This document shows, one piece after another, positions 1 through 7,649 of a stretch of DNA of 64,000 bases. The position numbers and the translations under genes were made by a program. The stretch spans positions 1-64,000 of the forward strand of contig NZ_LOEP01000029.1 in assembly GCF_001482285.1 (NCBI RefSeq), read 5' to 3'. Position 1 is the first letter of the stretch; each line of letters begins with the position of its first letter. Origin of the DNA: Haloferax sp. Q22 (GTDB lineage Archaea > Halobacteriota > Halobacteria > Halobacteriales > Haloferacaceae). A model generated the notes under the pieces. That model saw only the letters and a list, made by a program, of their open reading frames with translations, was not told the origin of the DNA and did no database searches.

Positions 1-10
1 CGGTGTGTCG

Positions 11-49
11 TTCGCATTCATCCGAAATGCCTTGGACCACTTAAGGCCG
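11..49 (+). promoter_or_regulatory. promoter-like element, copy 1
   Basis: A 39-base element with the block TTCGCATTCATCCGAA at 11-26 and TTAA at 41-44. The same arrangement recurs at 160-198. An upstream block followed about 15 bases later by a TTAA box looks like a haloarchaeal core promoter with an upstream binding site. A transcript would start near base 68 and run into a GC-rich segment. Promoter function is inferred. Confidence 0.4.
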
Positions 50-159
50 TCGTATCGTGGCGACCCCCGGGAAGGTGTGTCATCCCGGTGGGCGCCTGAC
101 GACCTTGGGGTCGGGGGCGTTCGGTGGAAGCCTTCGGGGGGAGTGCCCCCGTGCGCTTC

Positions 160-198
160 TTCGCATTAATCCGAATGCCGGGGATACATTTAACCCCG
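160..198 (+). promoter_or_regulatory. promoter-like element, copy 2
   Basis: Second copy of the element at 11-49: TTCGCATTAATCCGAA at 160-175, then TGCC, then TTTAA at 189-193. Initiation here would give the TBP gene a leader of about 180 bases in addition to its proximal TATA boxes. The core GCATT...AATGC is also an imperfect palindrome in both copies, so a protein binding site is possible. Confidence 0.4.
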
Positions 199-349
199 TT
201 GATTTAGTGGCTCTGTGAGAAAAATAGACACGAGGCGTGCCATAACTTCACGCGCGGTCAATTGTGACATCAATTCGACTGAGCGAGAAATCAATGTATT
301 AGTTTCGCGTGCGTGCGAGGTGTCGATAGAATCGACCCGTTGAAGTCGG

Positions 350-372
350 TTTATAACGGGTCGCTTTATAAG
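350..372 (+). promoter_or_regulatory. double TATA box of the TBP gene
   Basis: Two TTTATAA boxes, at 350-356 and 365-371, precede the TBP start at 400. The second is centred about 31 bases before the ATG and fits a leaderless or nearly leaderless transcript. A GGAGG at 376-380 would suit an alternative GTG start at 391. Confidence 0.55.
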
Positions 373-399
373 GCCGGAGGTACGATTCACGTGCGAGCA

Positions 400-960
400 A
401 TGAGTGGGCCGGCAGACTCCATCGAGATTCAGAACGTAGTCGCATCGACCGGGATCGGTCAGGAGCTCGACCTCGAAGCCCTCGCCGACGACCTCCCCGG
501 TGCAGATTTCAACCCGGACAACTTCCCGGGCCTCGTCTATCGCACCCAGGACCCGAAAGCCGCTGCGCTCATCTTCCGTTCGGGGAAGATCGTGTGCACG
601 GGCGCAAAGAGTATCGACGACGTGCACGACGCACTCGGAATCATCTTCGACAAGCTCCGCGAGCTGAAGATTCCCGTCGATGACGAGCCAGAGATAACCG
701 TCCAGAACATCGTCTCCAGCGCGGACCTCGGACACAACCTGAACCTGAACGCGCTGGCTATCGGTCTCGGCCTCGAAGACGTCGAGTACGAGCCCGAGCA
801 GTTCCCCGGTCTCGTCTATCGGATGGACGAGCCGAAGGTCGTCATCCTGCTTTTCGGTTCCGGGAAAATCGTCATTACCGGCGGAAAGCGGACCGACGAC
901 GCGGAAACCGCAGTCGAAGAGATCGTCGAGCGCATCGACGCGCTCGGACTGCTCGGATAG
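400..960 (+). CDS. tbp: TATA-binding protein (TBP)
   Basis: General archaeal transcription factor that binds the TATA box and, with TFB, recruits RNA polymerase. The 186-residue product consists of the two diverged direct repeats of the TBP saddle, each with a QN(V/I)V...FPGLVYR...FxSGKIV(C/I)TG pattern (about residues 8-90 and 100-180). Length is normal for an archaeal TBP. The ATG at 400 is chosen because TBP homology begins there (MSGPADSIEIQN); an in-frame ATG at 313 would add 29 unrelated residues, and a GTG at 391 with GGAGG upstream is a weaker alternative. Haloarchaea often carry several TBPs, so this may be one of a set. Confidence 0.96.
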   Translation: MSGPADSIEIQNVVASTGIGQELDLEALADDLPGADFNPDNFPGLVYRTQDPKAAALIFRSGKIVCTGAKSIDDVHDALGIIFDKLRELKIPVDDEPEITVQNIVSSADLGHNLNLNALAIGLGLEDVEYEPEQFPGLVYRMDEPKVVILLFGSGKIVITGGKRTDDAETAVEEIVERIDALGLLG

Positions 961-1044
961 ACGCTCCCGAACTATCGATTTTTCGCCGTATACGGACCTG
1001 AACACCCGAAAGTGTAAAATACGGAACAGTCCAACGGATGGCAC

Positions 1045-1827
1045 ATGAGTGCGCGGGAGGACGTTGCGTTCCTCGTCGGGTCGCAAAGCAGGGAGGCTAT
1101 TCTCCAAGCGCTGGCAGTCGAGCCGCGCCGACCAACTGACCTCGCAGACATCTGTGACTGTGCGAGGGAGACGGCACAGCGGACACTCGCAGGGTTCTGT
1201 GACCGCGGGTGGGTCAAAAAGACCGAGGGAGTCTATCATCTCACCGCGGGTGGTGTGATGGTCCACGACCAGTACGCGGAGTTCATCAGTACGGTCGAGT
1301 GCGCCGACCGGATGAGCGAGTTCCTGGCGAACGCCGCGGAAATCTGTGAGGGCGCACCCCCTGACGTCCTCAGCCAGATGAACATCACCACCGCTGCCGA
1401 CAACGACCCTCACGCACCGCTCAACAGATACCTGTCCATCGTCGGAAACGAGCCGGTCGACCGTTTCCGCGGCGTCACGCCCATCGTGAGTCGGGTGTTC
1501 AACGAGTCGGCCAAAGACGTATTGGCCCCAGACACGCGGATGGAACTCGTCGTCGACCGCGACGTCCTCGAACGGTCGATGGACGTCTACCCCGAGTCGT
1601 TCGAGCGCGCGCAGGTCCTCGACCAGTTCGAACTCCGAGTCACCGACGAGAACCTCGACTTCGGCCTCTTACTGGTCGATGGCCACGGGGTCGTCTCCGC
1701 CTACGACAAACACGGTAACTTGACGGCCCTCGTCGACGGTGACGCCCCGGAGGTCGTCTCGTGGGTCGAGAGCCTGTACGAATCCGTCTGTTCGACATCG
1801 ATCCCGCTCGAGCAACTCGAATTGTGA
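1045..1827 (+). CDS. winged-helix regulator, FilR1-domain family
   Basis: Predicted DNA-binding regulator of 260 residues. The N-terminal 70 residues form a winged helix (SREAILQAL, then RRPTDLADICDCARETAQRTL, then a wing ending in YHLTAGG). The rest resembles the middle/C-terminal domain of FilR1-type regulators found widely in haloarchaea, with the typical GLLLVDGHGVVSAYDKHGNL segment. A TAAAAT box near 1015-1020 lies about 27 bases before the ATG, so the mRNA is probably leaderless. It follows the TBP gene by 84 bases and has a paralogue at 36022-36810. The ligand and targets are unknown. Confidence 0.8.
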   Translation: MSAREDVAFLVGSQSREAILQALAVEPRRPTDLADICDCARETAQRTLAGFCDRGWVKKTEGVYHLTAGGVMVHDQYAEFISTVECADRMSEFLANAAEICEGAPPDVLSQMNITTAADNDPHAPLNRYLSIVGNEPVDRFRGVTPIVSRVFNESAKDVLAPDTRMELVVDRDVLERSMDVYPESFERAQVLDQFELRVTDENLDFGLLLVDGHGVVSAYDKHGNLTALVDGDAPEVVSWVESLYESVCSTSIPLEQLEL

Positions 1828-2002
1828 CTCGCCCTCGACAACCGGTAGCGTGACCGACTCGGTCACACGTGATAATTCCAATCACATCCAATTGCAATAA
1901 AATATAAGAGGTCGCTCGACAGAGACGTACTTGCAGCGGTGCAGCGTCCCCCACTAGACGATTCGGCCCTTACGTGCTTTCGGTCGGCACCCTGATTCCC
2001 CG

Positions 2003-3208
2003 TCAGGTGTCGGCGTTCTCGATGAGGACGTCTTTCACTACGTCCGGATCTTCGAGCAGTTGGTGCTTGGTGTAGCTTCCTTCCGCACTTCCGCCGCTGT
2101 GTTTCGACTGTTCGATGATATCGAGAAAGGCGTGTTCTTTCAGCAGGTCGCGGACCCGCCGAAGCGAGAGGCTATCAGAACCCTGCTGCCGACAGATGTT
2201 CTCGTAAACCTCGTAGACGCGACTCGTCCGGAAGCCGTCCTGCTGTTGGTTCGAAAGCGAGAGGATAGCAAGCGCTTGTAACACGTATCGAGAGTGCGGC
2301 GTCGACCCGCGAATCAACTCGCGGAAGCGGTCGGTCTCCGCGCGCTGTCGCGCCTGCGTGACGAAGTTCTCTCTGACCGTGCTCGCGCCCATAGACTGGG
2401 CGATCTCACCCGCGTACCGCAGGATGTCGATAGCTTTCCGTGCGTCCCCGTGCTCGCGAGCGGCGAGCGCCGCGGCCCGTGGAATCGTCGACGGGTCCAA
2501 CACGCCGTCGCGGAACGCGTCGCTGCGTGCGTCCATGATGTCGCGAAGTTGGTTCGCATCGTACGGCGGGAAGACGAATTCACGCTCGCAGAGGCTGGAT
2601 TTCACCCGTTCGTCCATCCGGTCTTTGTACTGAATCTTGTTGCTGATTCCGATGACGCCGAGCTTACAGCCGGCGATCTTGCCGGCCTCCCCCGCCCGCG
2701 AGAGCTGCATGAGGATGTCGTCGTCGCTCAGTTTGTCGATTTCGTCGAGGATGATGAGGACAACGTCGTACAGCGAATCGAGGATGCGCCACAGTCGTTT
2801 GTAGTACGTCGACGTCGAGAGCCCCTTGTCGGGGACTTTGATTCCGGTAATCGCGGTGTCGTTGACGCTGTCGGCGATAGTCTGGACGGCCTGCGTCTCG
2901 GTCGTGTCCTGCGCGCAATCAACGTAGGCGAACGTCGCTTTCACTCCCTCTTCTTCGGCTGTCTCGACGAGTCGCTGGGAGACGTACTTCGCACAGAGCG
3001 ATTTCCCCGTCCCCGTCTTCCCGTAGATAAGGACGTTGCTCGGGCTCTGCCCGAAGATGGCGGGGTTCACCGCGGTCGCGAGATCCGAGATCTCGTCGTC
3101 ACGACCGACGATGCGACCCTCCCCGGGAAGGTGGTTTATCTCCAACAATTCCTTGTTGGCGAAGATGGGGTCCTCCCGGGTGAAGAGGTCGTCGCTGGCG
3201 TTAGGCAT
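2003..3208 (-). CDS. orc: Orc1/Cdc6 replication initiator
   Basis: AAA+ origin-binding protein of 401 residues that recognises origin-recognition boxes and loads the MCM helicase. Walker A is GKTGTGKS at residues 63-70, Walker B LIILDEID at 151-158, and a sensor-1 region (VIGISNK) follows near 185. A C-terminal winged-helix region (about 310-395) provides the DNA contact. The gene sits directly beside an array of boxes and reads away from it, the usual arrangement of an archaeal origin and its cognate initiator. One box ends 8 bases before its start codon, which suggests autoregulation. Confidence 0.96.
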   Translation of the reverse strand: MPNASDDLFTREDPIFANKELLEINHLPGEGRIVGRDDEISDLATAVNPAIFGQSPSNVLIYGKTGTGKSLCAKYVSQRLVETAEEEGVKATFAYVDCAQDTTETQAVQTIADSVNDTAITGIKVPDKGLSTSTYYKRLWRILDSLYDVVLIILDEIDKLSDDDILMQLSRAGEAGKIAGCKLGVIGISNKIQYKDRMDERVKSSLCEREFVFPPYDANQLRDIMDARSDAFRDGVLDPSTIPRAAALAAREHGDARKAIDILRYAGEIAQSMGASTVRENFVTQARQRAETDRFRELIRGSTPHSRYVLQALAILSLSNQQQDGFRTSRVYEVYENICRQQGSDSLSLRRVRDLLKEHAFLDIIEQSKHSGGSAEGSYTKHQLLEDPDVVKDVLIENADT

Positions 3209-3215
3209 GTTCGCA

Positions 3216-3236
3216 ACACACCACGTTTCCGGTGAA
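3216..3236 (-). repeat. origin-recognition box 1
   Basis: Full match to the consensus in minus orientation, ending 8 bases before the orc start codon, where it would overlap the orc promoter or start site. Confidence 0.9.
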
Positions 3237-3262
3237 AGGACTTACCATTCGACCCAGCACAC

Positions 3263-3283
3263 ACACACCACGTTTCCGGTGAA
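3263..3283 (-). repeat. origin-recognition box 2
   Basis: Full consensus match in minus orientation, 47 bases (start to start) from box 1. Confidence 0.9.
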
Positions 3284-3329
3284 CGACCACGAACCTCGGT
3301 TTCCCGTCCACACGAAACGGAGGTATTGA

Positions 3330-3350
3330 TTCACCGGAAACACGGTGTGA
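3330..3350 (+). repeat. origin-recognition box 3
   Basis: Plus orientation. The core reads GGAAACACGGTGTG, a variant at the GTG/CAC step. It is the first plus-oriented box and borders the AT-rich segment on its left. Confidence 0.85.
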
Positions 3351-3409
3351 GGGAGTCTATCTAACCCAGCGAGGGTCGAGGAATCTCGGATCGTCTCTCG
3401 TCCAGTAAC

Positions 3410-3445
3410 GAAGACGAAAACGAAGATAAAAACGGAGACAAAACC
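3410..3445 (+). repeat. hexamer-periodic purine tract in the origin
   Basis: About six degenerate hexamers in succession (GAAGAC, GAAAAC, GAAGAT, AAAAAC, GGAGAC, AAAACC), almost all purine on the plus strand. It lies between the left and right box groups. Low duplex stability or a binding role is inferred. Confidence 0.5.
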
Positions 3446-3679
3446 CGAGAGTCCGGTATTACCGGTGCTGACCACGCTGAATGTACTCGTTGTCATCGTA
3501 ACAGAGTTCAATCAACGTCGTCCGCGGTAACCGGCGACACGACCGGTAGCACAGGTTCTCAGAGACTCGCAAGCATCGATAGAGACGACCAGAACACCGA
3601 AAACACGCGCCTTGAGACGTATCGTTCGAGTCGACTGATACTCGAGTGTCGAGTATTATCTTGTTTGCGAGTGTATCAA

Positions 3680-3722
3680 TGGTCGGTAACACAAATAAAC
3701 TATTTAACTATTGTTATACGTG
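3680..3722. other. AT-rich candidate unwinding element
   Basis: The most AT-rich part of the origin (for example ACAAATAAACTATTTAACTA at 3691-3710, then TTGTTATAC), in otherwise GC-rich DNA and flanked by box groups. It is the best candidate for the duplex-unwinding element. Confidence 0.6.
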
Positions 3723-3789
3723 AGCTCCCGTGCCACTGACTCGGAGAAAGTGACCAGTTGACCGTCAGTAGTTGACACAGGCCAGTCGC

Positions 3790-3809
3790 TCACCGGAAAC
3801 GAGGTGTCT
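3790..3809 (+). repeat. origin-recognition box 4
   Basis: Plus orientation with core GGAAACGAGGTGTC, first box to the right of the AT-rich segment. Confidence 0.85.
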
Positions 3810-3866
3810 CACACCAGTCCAGAGACCTGTGTCGATATAGATAGTAGCGCGCCTCTATCGTCGTAT

Positions 3867-3887
3867 TTCACCGGAAACGTGGTGTGT
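3867..3887 (+). repeat. origin-recognition box 5
   Basis: Full consensus match, plus orientation, 77 bases after box 4. Confidence 0.9.
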
Positions 3888-3992
3888 TAGTAATAAATGG
3901 ACCGATTCAGACCAGGCCGAAAACTACGGAGAAGGGACGGGCGTCAACGGCCACTGTTCGGCGCGCCTCCCACCAAGAGACGCTCGGGCCAG

Positions 3993-4012
3993 TTCATCGG
4001 AAACGTGGTGTG
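3993..4012 (+). repeat. origin-recognition box 6
   Basis: Plus orientation with one change (TTCATCGG instead of TTCACCGG). Confidence 0.85.
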
Positions 4013-4093
4013 CGCGTGACTCTGTTCCCGTGGCTCGCCAGCGGACCGACACCGATTCCGACGTGATTACTGTCTCCCCCCACCGTGTCGCAT

Positions 4094-4113
4094 TTCACCG
4101 GAAACGTGGTGTC
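4094..4113 (+). repeat. origin-recognition box 7
   Basis: Consensus match, plus orientation, 81 bases before the 16-base tandem array. Confidence 0.9.
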
Positions 4114-4193
4114 TGTCAGCGCTGCTACGTTCTCCGCTCGGTCGGTTGGCAGCGGCTGACTCGGGAATCGGCTGACTTCGAAGCGAGATCACC

Positions 4194-4273
4194 GATGCGA
4201 CGTTCAGCCGATGCGATGTTCAGCCGATGCGACGTTCAGCCGATGCGACGTTCAGCCGATGCGACCTTCTGCC
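4194..4273 (+). repeat. five-unit 16-base tandem repeat inside the origin
   Basis: Five contiguous units of GATGCGACGTTCAGCC (4194, 4210, 4226, 4242, 4258). Units 1, 3 and 4 are identical, unit 2 has one change and unit 5 two. The period is not a multiple of three, so it is not a coding repeat. It lies between boxes 7 and 8. Confidence 0.95.
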
Positions 4274-4360
4274 GTCGGTCTCGACCGGCGATCTCAACTC
4301 TCGCGGTTCGAGGTAGCCTCGCCGTCGAGGCCGGTCTTCATCCCCGTATATTTCGACCAA

Positions 4361-4380
4361 TTCACCGGAAACGTGGTGTC
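4361..4380 (+). repeat. origin-recognition box 8
   Basis: Consensus match, plus orientation. Confidence 0.9.
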
Positions 4381-4406
4381 TCTGACCGTTTCACGCGGAG
4401 TTGCGA

Positions 4407-4427
4407 TTCACCGGAAGCGAGGTGTGG
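4407..4427 (+). repeat. origin-recognition box 9
   Basis: Plus orientation with core GGAAGCGAGGTGTG (two changes), 46 bases (start to start) after box 8. Confidence 0.85.
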
Positions 4428-4522
4428 TACTTCCCACGGGAACGGGTCGGTAACTGACCGGTGCCGACCGACTGTCGGCATCGACTTTTGTCGATATCTA
4501 CGACTCGACTTTTGCCCTCTCG

Positions 4523-4542
4523 TTCACCGGAAACGTGGTGTG
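4523..4542 (+). repeat. origin-recognition box 10
   Basis: Consensus match, plus orientation, the last box before the next gene. Confidence 0.9.
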
Positions 4543-4621
4543 CATGCGACTCACGTGCACCCCGGTTCGCCCACGCTCGGAACGTTCTCCCGCGACGGAC
4601 AGTGTCGTTAGCGTGGCGTCA

Positions 4622-5137
4622 ATGCAATTACCCAGGGGAACGAACCGATATCGTATGCGTGCGCTCAGTCGCGTGTGGGTGCGCCTCAGCGAAGCCGTGT
4701 CGGGCCGCGGGGACGACCGAGAGTGGTCCCTCGAACGCTCCCGTTCGACGGAGACCCGGTGGTCTCGTTCGGGAGAGCGAGTCGACTGCTTCCGGTTCGA
4801 CGACGGTTACGTGACCACCGTCCACTACGAAGACCGCGGGGTCACGTGGCAGTTGACCCCGGGACAGGTCCCGCTCGCGAGCGCGCTCGCGATGGCGAAA
4901 CTGTACCTCGAACACGAACTGACTCCACAGACCGACCCCGAGGGACGTCCGTTCGTCGGCCTCACCGAACGCGGTCCAGTTCAGGTGTTTGAGGAGATTC
5001 CGCCCGAACCGGTCGACTACGTCTACCTCGACGGCGTCCGGACGCTCGAGGAGTTCCCGGAGTTCCTCACCGTCAGCGACGACTTCAGATCCGTGTTCGA
5101 CCGGATGGCTCCGGCGCAGTCGAGTACGTCCCGATAG
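4622..5137 (+). CDS. conserved haloarchaeal hypothetical protein
   Basis: A 171-residue soluble protein that I do not recognise. Residues from about 60 onward look well folded (FDDGYVTTVHYEDRGVTW, then GQVPLASALAMAKLYLEHEL, then VDYVYLDGVRTLEEFPEFL), while the first 50 are arginine-rich. ATG 4622 is taken as the start; ATG 4655 is equally possible and would remove part of the basic region. A longer frame from 4535 starts inside the last origin box and is unlikely. It is the first gene on the far side of the origin, just before the XPB-like helicase. No function is assigned. Confidence 0.6.
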   Translation: MQLPRGTNRYRMRALSRVWVRLSEAVSGRGDDREWSLERSRSTETRWSRSGERVDCFRFDDGYVTTVHYEDRGVTWQLTPGQVPLASALAMAKLYLEHELTPQTDPEGRPFVGLTERGPVQVFEEIPPEPVDYVYLDGVRTLEEFPEFLTVSDDFRSVFDRMAPAQSSTSR

Positions 5138-5227
5138 TCCTGATAGGCGAAACCGCCTCGTTCTCGATAGTTCGAGTCGCTCTCGGTGTCGCAAGCCGTT
5201 TCCCCGTCGCGGCCGTACCCGCCTTCG

Positions 5228-7279
5228 ATGACTGCCGAGGACGAGGACCCGAGTCCTCCCGACGGAGACGCCGAGACCAACGAGGCCGACGCCTCCGCAG
5301 ACGTGCTCGACCGACTGGCAGACGCGACCGACGCGTCGCCAACCACCACCGAGGGGGCGAGCGAAGGCGACGACGGCGACGACGGCGTCTCGCTCGCGTC
5401 GTTCTACGAAGCGCTCGAATCCGAGGGCCGACCCGTCGTGACCGCCCAACAGGTCGCGCGGCGTCTCGGCGTCTCGCAGGCGGACGCGATGGACGGACTC
5501 GACGCTCTCGCCGACACCGGTCGGGTCCAGCGGGTGAACGTCGAGACGGACCCGACCGTCTGGTACCCGACGGAGTGGGGCGAACTCGCCTCGCGCGAGC
5601 GGGTCGTCCTCTTCCCGAAGCGTCGCGAAATCGTCGTCGACAACCCGACTCAGTACACGCGGGCGCGACTCTCCCAGTTCGCGCACCTCGCCGATACCAC
5701 CGGCGACCGCGAGGGTCGCGGCCGCGGCTACCTCTATCGTATTCGGCAGGAAGACGTGTGGCAAGCGCCCTTCGACGACGTCGACTCGCTCCTCTCGATG
5801 CTTCGGTCGGTCCTCCCCGAGCGGTCGCCGCACCTCGAAGTGTGGGTCGAAGACCAATGGAAGCGCGCCCACCAGTTCCGCCTCTACTCCCACGAGGAGG
5901 GCTACACCGTCCTCGAAGCGGCCACCGAGAGCCTCATGGGCAACGTCGCGCTCCAGAAACTCGACGACGACCACGTCTACGCGCCCATCTCGGACACGGA
6001 GGCGTGGGTCAGAGACGAGGAAATCGCGGCGATAAAGCGCATCCTCTACGACGCAGGCTATCCCGTCGAGGACGACCGCGACCTCGAGGAGGGCGAGGAA
6101 CTCGACGTCACGCTCGGCGTCGACCTCCGCGACTACCAGCGAGACTGGGTCGACCGCTTCGTCGACCAGCGCGCCGGTGTTCTCGTCGGCCCACCCGGGG
6201 CGGGGAAGACCATCGCCGGTATCGGCGCGCTCGCCGCGGTCGGCGGCGAGACGCTTATTCTCGTCCCGAGTCGCGAACTCGCCCGCCAGTGGCGCGAGGA
6301 ACTCCTCTCGACGACCGACCTCGATGCCGACCAAATCGGCGAGTACCACGGCGGCGCGAAGGAGATTCGACCCGTTACCATAGCCACCTACCAGACCGCT
6401 GGGATGGACCGCCACCGCTCGCTTTTCGACTCGCGTCGCTGGGGGCTCATCATCTACGACGAGGCCCACCACATCCCGAGTCGCGTCTTCCAGCGGAGCG
6501 CCGACCTCCAGTCTAAACACCGACTCGGGCTGTCGGCGACGCCCATCCGCGAGGACGACAAGGAAGCCGAGATTTTCACGCTCATCGGCCCGCCTATCGG
6601 CACCGACTGGGGGAAGCTCTTCGACGCCGGCTACGTTCAGGAGCCGGAAGTCGAGATTCGCTACGTGGGCTGGGGCGACGACATGGACAGAAACGAGTGG
6701 GCGTCCAGCGACGGCCGCGAGCGGCACATGCTCGCCGCGATGAACCCCGGGAAGATATTCGAGATTCGTCGGCTCCGCGCCCGCCACGCCGACTCGAAGG
6801 CGCTCGTCTTCGTCGATTATCTCGACCAGGGCGAGGCGATTTCCGAGGCGCTCGACGTGCCGTTCGTCAGCGGCGAGACCCGTCACCACCGCCGTGAAGC
6901 GTATTTCAAGGCGTTCCGCGACGGCGACCTCGACACGCTCGTCATCTCCCGCATCGGCGACGAGGGAATCGACCTCCCGAACGCAGGGCTCGCAATCGTC
7001 GCCTCCGGGCTCGGCGGCTCTCGCCGGCAGGGCTCCCAGCGCGCCGGTCGAACCATGCGTCCGACGGGGAGCGCGCTCGTCTACGTGCTCGCCACCCGCG
7101 GGACCAGCGAGGAGGACTTCGCCCAGCGCCAGATGCAACACCTCGCCGGAAAGGGGATTCGCGTCCGCGAGACGAGTTCTGACGACCTCGACACCGATGC
7201 GAGTGACGGTGACCCCGACTCAGACGGGGAGGAGTCGGCGTCTGCGGACGGTTCCGAGTCGATGATGTCCGACGAGTAA
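5228..7279 (+). CDS. XPB/Rad25-like SF2 DNA helicase
   Basis: Predicted ATP-dependent 3'-5' DNA translocase of the XPB/Rad25 branch, likely in repair. The 683-residue product has an acidic disordered N-terminus (1-50), a helix-turn-helix (about 65-105), a middle damage-recognition-like region, then the helicase core: GPPGAGKT at about 321-328, DEAH box near 411, motif III SATP near 438 and motif VI RAGRTMRP near 605. A short acidic tail ends the protein. The ATG at 5228 is chosen because the upstream in-frame part of the frame lacks similarity and has non-acidic composition. Confidence 0.88.
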   Translation: MTAEDEDPSPPDGDAETNEADASADVLDRLADATDASPTTTEGASEGDDGDDGVSLASFYEALESEGRPVVTAQQVARRLGVSQADAMDGLDALADTGRVQRVNVETDPTVWYPTEWGELASRERVVLFPKRREIVVDNPTQYTRARLSQFAHLADTTGDREGRGRGYLYRIRQEDVWQAPFDDVDSLLSMLRSVLPERSPHLEVWVEDQWKRAHQFRLYSHEEGYTVLEAATESLMGNVALQKLDDDHVYAPISDTEAWVRDEEIAAIKRILYDAGYPVEDDRDLEEGEELDVTLGVDLRDYQRDWVDRFVDQRAGVLVGPPGAGKTIAGIGALAAVGGETLILVPSRELARQWREELLSTTDLDADQIGEYHGGAKEIRPVTIATYQTAGMDRHRSLFDSRRWGLIIYDEAHHIPSRVFQRSADLQSKHRLGLSATPIREDDKEAEIFTLIGPPIGTDWGKLFDAGYVQEPEVEIRYVGWGDDMDRNEWASSDGRERHMLAAMNPGKIFEIRRLRARHADSKALVFVDYLDQGEAISEALDVPFVSGETRHHRREAYFKAFRDGDLDTLVISRIGDEGIDLPNAGLAIVASGLGGSRRQGSQRAGRTMRPTGSALVYVLATRGTSEEDFAQRQMQHLAGKGIRVRETSSDDLDTDASDGDPDSDGEESASADGSESMMSDE

Positions 7280-7353
7280 TCGCGCCGTCGTCGGGCGCTT
7301 GGCCGCCCGGAATGAGAATTCTTAAGTCTAACCGTAGACTGAGATTCTCTTGA

Positions 7354-7427
7354 CCGCTCTTAGCTCAGCCTGGCAGAGCAGCCGACTGTAGATCGGCTTG
7401 TCCCCCGTTCAAATCGGGGAGAGCGGA
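7354..7427 (+). tRNA. tRNA-Tyr (GTA)
   Basis: A 74-base cloverleaf. The acceptor strands CCGCTCT and AGAGCGG pair, the D-arm contains AGCTCAGCCTGGCAGAG, the anticodon stem GCCGA/TCGGC encloses loop CTGTAGA with anticodon GTA, and the T-arm is CCCCG-TTCAAAT-CGGGG. The discriminator is A and CCA is not encoded. Its 3' 20 bases are repeated twice downstream. Confidence 0.97.
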
Positions 7428-7649
7428 TTTTGCTTGCAAAATCCGGTCGAGCCGGTTTGAGCAGGTCAGTCGCAGCGCGTGAACGAAGTGAACGCGTCGT
7501 CTGACTGGGTTCAAATCGGGGAGAGCGGACTGAACTTCAACACCCGCGAGCGCAGCGAGCGGTGTTGAATGTGAAGGACTCCTCAACCCGATTTGAGCAG
7601 CGAGCAACGCGAAGCGTTGCGAGTGAGTTCAAATCGGGGAGAGCGGACT
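7425..7649 (+). repeat. hairpin units carrying copies of the tRNA-Tyr 3' end
   Basis: The stretch after tRNA-Tyr is not coding. The last 20 bases of the tRNA (TTCAAATCGGGGAGAGCGGA) recur exactly at 7510-7529 and 7629-7648. Before each copy lies an inverted partial copy of the T-arm (CCGGTTTGA near 7453, CCCGATTTGA near 7591), so each copy closes a long imperfect hairpin. The second hairpin has the inner stem GCAACGC-GAA-GCGTTGC. A perfect 20-base palindrome, 7425-7444, overlaps the tRNA 3' end. Another inverted repeat (CTTCAACACC...GGTGTTGAA) lies between copies 2 and 3. tRNA 3' ends are classic integration sites, but no integrase is present here. Confidence 0.85.

Larger units (their letters stand above)
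3209..4621. other. replication origin with ten origin-recognition boxes
   Basis: A gene-free 1.4 kb stretch next to the orc gene. It holds ten copies of a box close to TTCACCGGAAACGTGGTGTG. Two (3216, 3263) are in minus orientation and eight (3330, 3790, 3867, 3993, 4094, 4361, 4407, 4523) in plus orientation. The 440 bases between the third and fourth boxes contain a hexamer-periodic purine tract and an AT-rich segment suited to unwinding. A five-unit 16-base tandem repeat lies among the right-hand boxes. Open frames here run through the boxes and are not credible genes. Box-flanked AT-rich DNA beside orc is the established architecture of haloarchaeal origins. Confidence 0.93.

Noticed and set aside
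3216..4542. A CRISPR-like array suggested by repeated TTCACCGGAAACGTGGTGT elements
   Set aside because: Spacing is irregular (46 to 460 bases), orientation is mixed and the repeat matches origin boxes beside orc.
4030..4611. A 193-codon frame inside the origin
   Set aside because: It translates through four origin boxes and the 16-base tandem array, giving repeated RKRGV and RRSAD runs from non-coding repeats.
4628..7141. An 837-codon minus-strand frame opposite the XPB-like helicase
   Set aside because: The plus-strand product has all helicase motifs; the antisense translation has none and shows the usual third-position GC artefact.
7354..7649. An integrated mobile element bounded by tRNA att copies
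   Set aside because: The copies are about 120 bases apart with no integrase or other gene between or near them; at most these are scars.
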